From assembly GCA_005884335.1 (NCBI GenBank), contig VBCJ01000260.1:1-10757 (forward strand): 10,757 nt of DNA, in the 5' to 3' direction. The position numbers and the translations under genes were made by a program. Positions 5,774 through 10,757 of this stretch are shown here, piece by piece. Each line of letters starts with the position of its first letter. The stretch's first letter is position 1. The notes under the pieces are model-generated. The model worked only from the letters and a program-made list of their open reading frames with translations. It searched no databases and was not told where the DNA came from. The stretch is from Betaproteobacteria bacterium. Its GTDB lineage: Bacteria; Pseudomonadota; Gammaproteobacteria; Burkholderiales; SG8-39.

Positions 5774-8299
5774 TCACATCATCCCGGAGGAAACGTCCGT
5801 CTTATCGATCATCCCGCCGAGCTCGGCTTTGAGCGCTTGCGCTTCCTGCTCGAGCAACGCATAGGCCGCTTGCACTTTTTCCAGATTCTTCACCAAATCG
5901 AGTTCCTCCAGCTTTCCCGCCGCTTCCTGTGCCGCAGCAGCGGAAAGGTTGCGGAACATCCCGCGCAGGGTATGGATGTCGTAGGCAAAACGGCCGGCGT
6001 TCCCGGTTTTCATCGCCTCGCGGGCGCTCGCCATGAGGGGCTCGCATTCCTGCAGGAACAGTTTCGTAATTTCGCCGAGTAACTGCATGTCGCCGTCGAC
6101 CCGATCGAGCAACGTCGCCCGATCGAGCACGATCTTTTTGGCTTGCGCCAACTTTGACCGCTCACTGCAAGCAAGATGCAGCCGCTCGATGGCTTCGAGC
6201 AGCATCGTCGGTTGGATCGGCTTGATCAAATAGCCGTCCATGCCCGCCTTCAGGCAACGTTCGCGGTCGCCCACCATCGCGTGCGCGGTCAGTGCGACGA
6301 TGGGAATGTATCCACCGGTAACTTTTTCCCGGTTTCGAATTGCAGCCGTAGTTTCAATCCCGTCCATTCTGGGCATCTGCACGTCCATGAGGACAAGATC
6401 GAAATGCTTGCGTTCGAGCGTTTTCAGCGCCGCGGCGCCGTTGTCCGCCGCAACGACTCTGTAACCCTCTTTCTCGAGCACGTGCTGGGCAAGTCTGCGG
6501 TTTACGGGATTGTCCTCGACCAACAAAATTTCCAGCGCCGGCTTGATTTTTTGCGCGGCCTCCGACTCAGCCGGTGCCCGCCGGGCTCCGCTCCGGGACG
6601 AGATGCCGAACGCGGAGCGGACCGCATCCAGCAGTTCCGACTGCTTCACCGGCTTGGTCACGCAGGACAGGACTCCGCTATCGAGACGGTCCGCGTCGCG
6701 CCGCAGGCCTGAACCGAGCACGATCACCGCCTGGACCCCGAGGCGCGGGCTCTTGCGTATCTGCGCGGCGAGTTCATAGCTATCCACACCGGGCAAGGTG
6801 TCGTCCAGAAGCACCAGTCGGCACGGTGCCTTTGCGCGTTTCGCCCGTTCCAGGAACTCCGTCGCGGCCTTGCGGCTCTCCGCTTCGTGCGCTTCGACGT
6901 TCCATCGCTTCAGTGTGTCCACGATGATGCGGCGGCTCACGGGATGGTCTTCCACCACCAGAGCCCGGAGTCCCTTGAAGTCGAGAGCGCTCGGTTCGGC
7001 TCGCGTCGCCGTCTGAAGGCCAAAACGTACCGTGAAGTGGAAAATGCTCCCCTTGCCCGGCTCGCTTTCGACCCAGATCTTTCCGTTTAGCATTTCGACC
7101 AGGCGCGCCGAAACCGTCAACCCCAGTCCGGTGCCCCCGTAAATGCGCGTCGTCGAGGTGTCGCCCTGCGAGAACGGCGCAAAGATGGCGGTGTGTTTCT
7201 CCTTGTCGATGCCGACCCCCGTGTCGCTCACGGTGAAATAACAGGTCACTTCGCCGTCATCGCTCGATTGCGGTTGAACGCGCATCACCACTTCGCCGCG
7301 CTCGGTGAACTTGATGGCATTGCCCACCAGGTTGAGTACGATCTGGCGCAACCTGACCGGGTCGCCGAGCAGCGCGTCGGGGGTGTCGGGCGCGATTTCA
7401 CAGGCTAGCTCGAGGCCCTTCCTGTGGGCCTCGAGCGCCAGCGTTTTCATCGTGTCGCCCATGCTCTCGCGCAGCGAGAACGGGATGGTCTCGACTTCCA
7501 GCCGCCCGGCCTCGATCTTCGAGAAATCCAGAATGTCGTTGATGACCCTCAAAAGGGATCCGCCGGAGGCCTTTGCGAGATCAAGGTACTCGCGCTGCTC
7601 CGGAGTCAGAGTCGTCTGCAAGGCGAGCTCGGTCATCCCGATGATGGCATTCATCGGAGTCCGGATTTCGTGACTCATGTTGGCCAGAAACTCCGACTTT
7701 GCCAGATTCGCCGCCTCGGCCGCCCGCTTCGCCTTGTGCAGATCCTCTTCGGCCTGCCTGCGCATCTCGATTTCTTTCCGCAGCAGGTCGTTCGCCGCGA
7801 TCAGACTCGCGGTACGCTCCCGTATTTTGGTTTCGAGGCTCTCGTTGACCTTGGACAACTCCCGTTCCGCGATTTTGCGCTGGTTGACCTGCGTCGCGAG
7901 CTCTGCGCTCTTGCCGTACAAGTCGACAAACACCGCCACCTTCGACTTCAGGATGTCGGGGTTCACCGGCTTCAGGATGTAATCCACGGCGCCGACTTCA
8001 TATCCCCGGAATACCGATTGCGCGTCTTCGAGCGCTGCAGTGAGGAAAATGATTGGAGTGTGGCGGGAACGTTTGAGCTTGCGGATCAGTGTTGCGGTTT
8101 CGAAACCGTCCATTACAGGCATCAGGATGTCGAGGAGAATGAGGGCGAAGTCGGTTTCGAGAATCTGTCTCAGCGCCTCCTTTCCCGACCCGACCGCCAA
8201 CACGTTCCGGTCGGGCCCGGAGAGGAGCTCCTGCATCGCAACCAGGGTATGCCGCTCGTCATCGACCACAAGAATGTTAGCTTGCGATGAGCCGGACAC
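5774..8299 (-). CDS. Hybrid histidine kinase, REC-HisKA-HATPase-REC-REC-Hpt
   Basis: Cytosolic multi-domain phosphorelay protein of 841 residues with no membrane segment. Order: receiver 1 (7-125; D57, T87, K110), coiled coil (130-200), HisKA with MSHEIRTPMN (H210), HATPase with N-box N327, D359 in SDTGVGI, and GGTGLGLT (388-395), receiver 2 (442-562; D499/D500, K549), receiver 3 (589-706; D639, T671, K693), and a C-terminal Hpt domain (about 730-825) with IHTLRG (H776). Receiver 2 has G529 where Thr/Ser normally sits. Layout resembles BarA-like kinases, except that a receiver replaces the membrane sensor, so input likely comes from another kinase. The GTG start at 8297-8299 has GGAG six bases upstream and lies 13 bp after the stop of the upstream hybrid kinase gene, so the two share a transcript. 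No DNA-binding output is present. The domain calls are firm; the stimulus and final target are unknown. Confidence 0.93.
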   Translation of the reverse strand: MSGSSQANILVVDDERHTLVAMQELLSGPDRNVLAVGSGKEALRQILETDFALILLDILMPVMDGFETATLIRKLKRSRHTPIIFLTAALEDAQSVFRGYEVGAVDYILKPVNPDILKSKVAVFVDLYGKSAELATQVNQRKIAERELSKVNESLETKIRERTASLIAANDLLRKEIEMRRQAEEDLHKAKRAAEAANLAKSEFLANMSHEIRTPMNAIIGMTELALQTTLTPEQREYLDLAKASGGSLLRVINDILDFSKIEAGRLEVETIPFSLRESMGDTMKTLALEAHRKGLELACEIAPDTPDALLGDPVRLRQIVLNLVGNAIKFTERGEVVMRVQPQSSDDGEVTCYFTVSDTGVGIDKEKHTAIFAPFSQGDTSTTRIYGGTGLGLTVSARLVEMLNGKIWVESEPGKGSIFHFTVRFGLQTATRAEPSALDFKGLRALVVEDHPVSRRIIVDTLKRWNVEAHEAESRKAATEFLERAKRAKAPCRLVLLDDTLPGVDSYELAAQIRKSPRLGVQAVIVLGSGLRRDADRLDSGVLSCVTKPVKQSELLDAVRSAFGISSRSGARRAPAESEAAQKIKPALEILLVEDNPVNRRLAQHVLEKEGYRVVAADNGAAALKTLERKHFDLVLMDVQMPRMDGIETTAAIRNREKVTGGYIPIVALTAHAMVGDRERCLKAGMDGYLIKPIQPTMLLEAIERLHLACSERSKLAQAKKIVLDRATLLDRVDGDMQLLGEITKLFLQECEPLMASAREAMKTGNAGRFAYDIHTLRGMFRNLSAAAAQEAAGKLEELDLVKNLEKVQAAYALLEQEAQALKAELGGMIDKTDVSSGMM

Positions 8300-8312
8300 C
8301 GCCGTCTCCAGG

Positions 8313-10757
<2,445 letters not shown>

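Noticed and set aside
5477..6082. Plus-strand open frame of 201 codons crossing the small RNA
   Set aside because: It runs straight through the strong terminator at 5725-5750 and into the antisense of the Hpt domain, and it has no ribosome site or family similarity.
7424..8290. Plus-strand open frame of 288 codons
   Set aside because: It is antisense to the first receiver and HisKA domain of the downstream hybrid kinase.

Overview
The window looks like chromosomal DNA from a GC-rich proteobacterium, most likely a betaproteobacterium or a close relative. The basis is the glrK-qseG-glrR operon type, high GC in every codon frame, dense ATGA-coupled genes, and a structured intergenic RNA candidate that resembles one I recall only from Betaproteobacteria. 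No genus can be named from the sequence. Apart from folA and the small RNA candidate, everything recognised lies on the minus strand.

Left block (1-3013). A three-gene minus-strand operon reads glrK (sensor kinase, 1483-2949), a QseG-like lipoprotein (983-1486) and glrR (sigma-54 activator, 1-986, cut by the window edge). Both junctions are 4-base ATGA overlaps, so translation is probably coupled. folA (dihydrofolate reductase, 3013-3513) is divergent from glrK across a 63-bp gap.

Middle block (3635-5774). A REC-GGDEF diguanylate cyclase (3635-4750) ends tail-to-tail with folA. Upstream of it on the same strand is a small SpoIIAA/STAS-like protein (4996-5361). The gap between them holds a hairpin with purine-rich and pyrimidine-rich arms and a possible promoter. 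A 412-bp gap (5362-5773) follows. It contains a plus-strand unit of promoter, long hairpin with a C-rich apical loop, and strong intrinsic terminator (about 5680-5750). No protein-coding gene can claim that terminator, so it is best read as a small RNA gene with an anti-Shine-Dalgarno loop. This is the most interesting object in the window.

Right block (5774-10757). Two hybrid histidine kinases lie 13 bp apart on the minus strand. The upstream one (8313 to beyond the window) is coiled coil-HisKA-HATPase-linker-REC-REC-REC. The downstream one (5774-8299) is REC-HisKA-HATPase-REC-REC-Hpt. Only the second carries an Hpt domain and neither has a DNA-binding output, so together they look like one split phosphorelay. 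The nearby diguanylate cyclase and SpoIIAA-like protein could be outputs, but only proximity suggests this.

No tRNA, rRNA, CRISPR array, insertion sequence or phage gene was seen.
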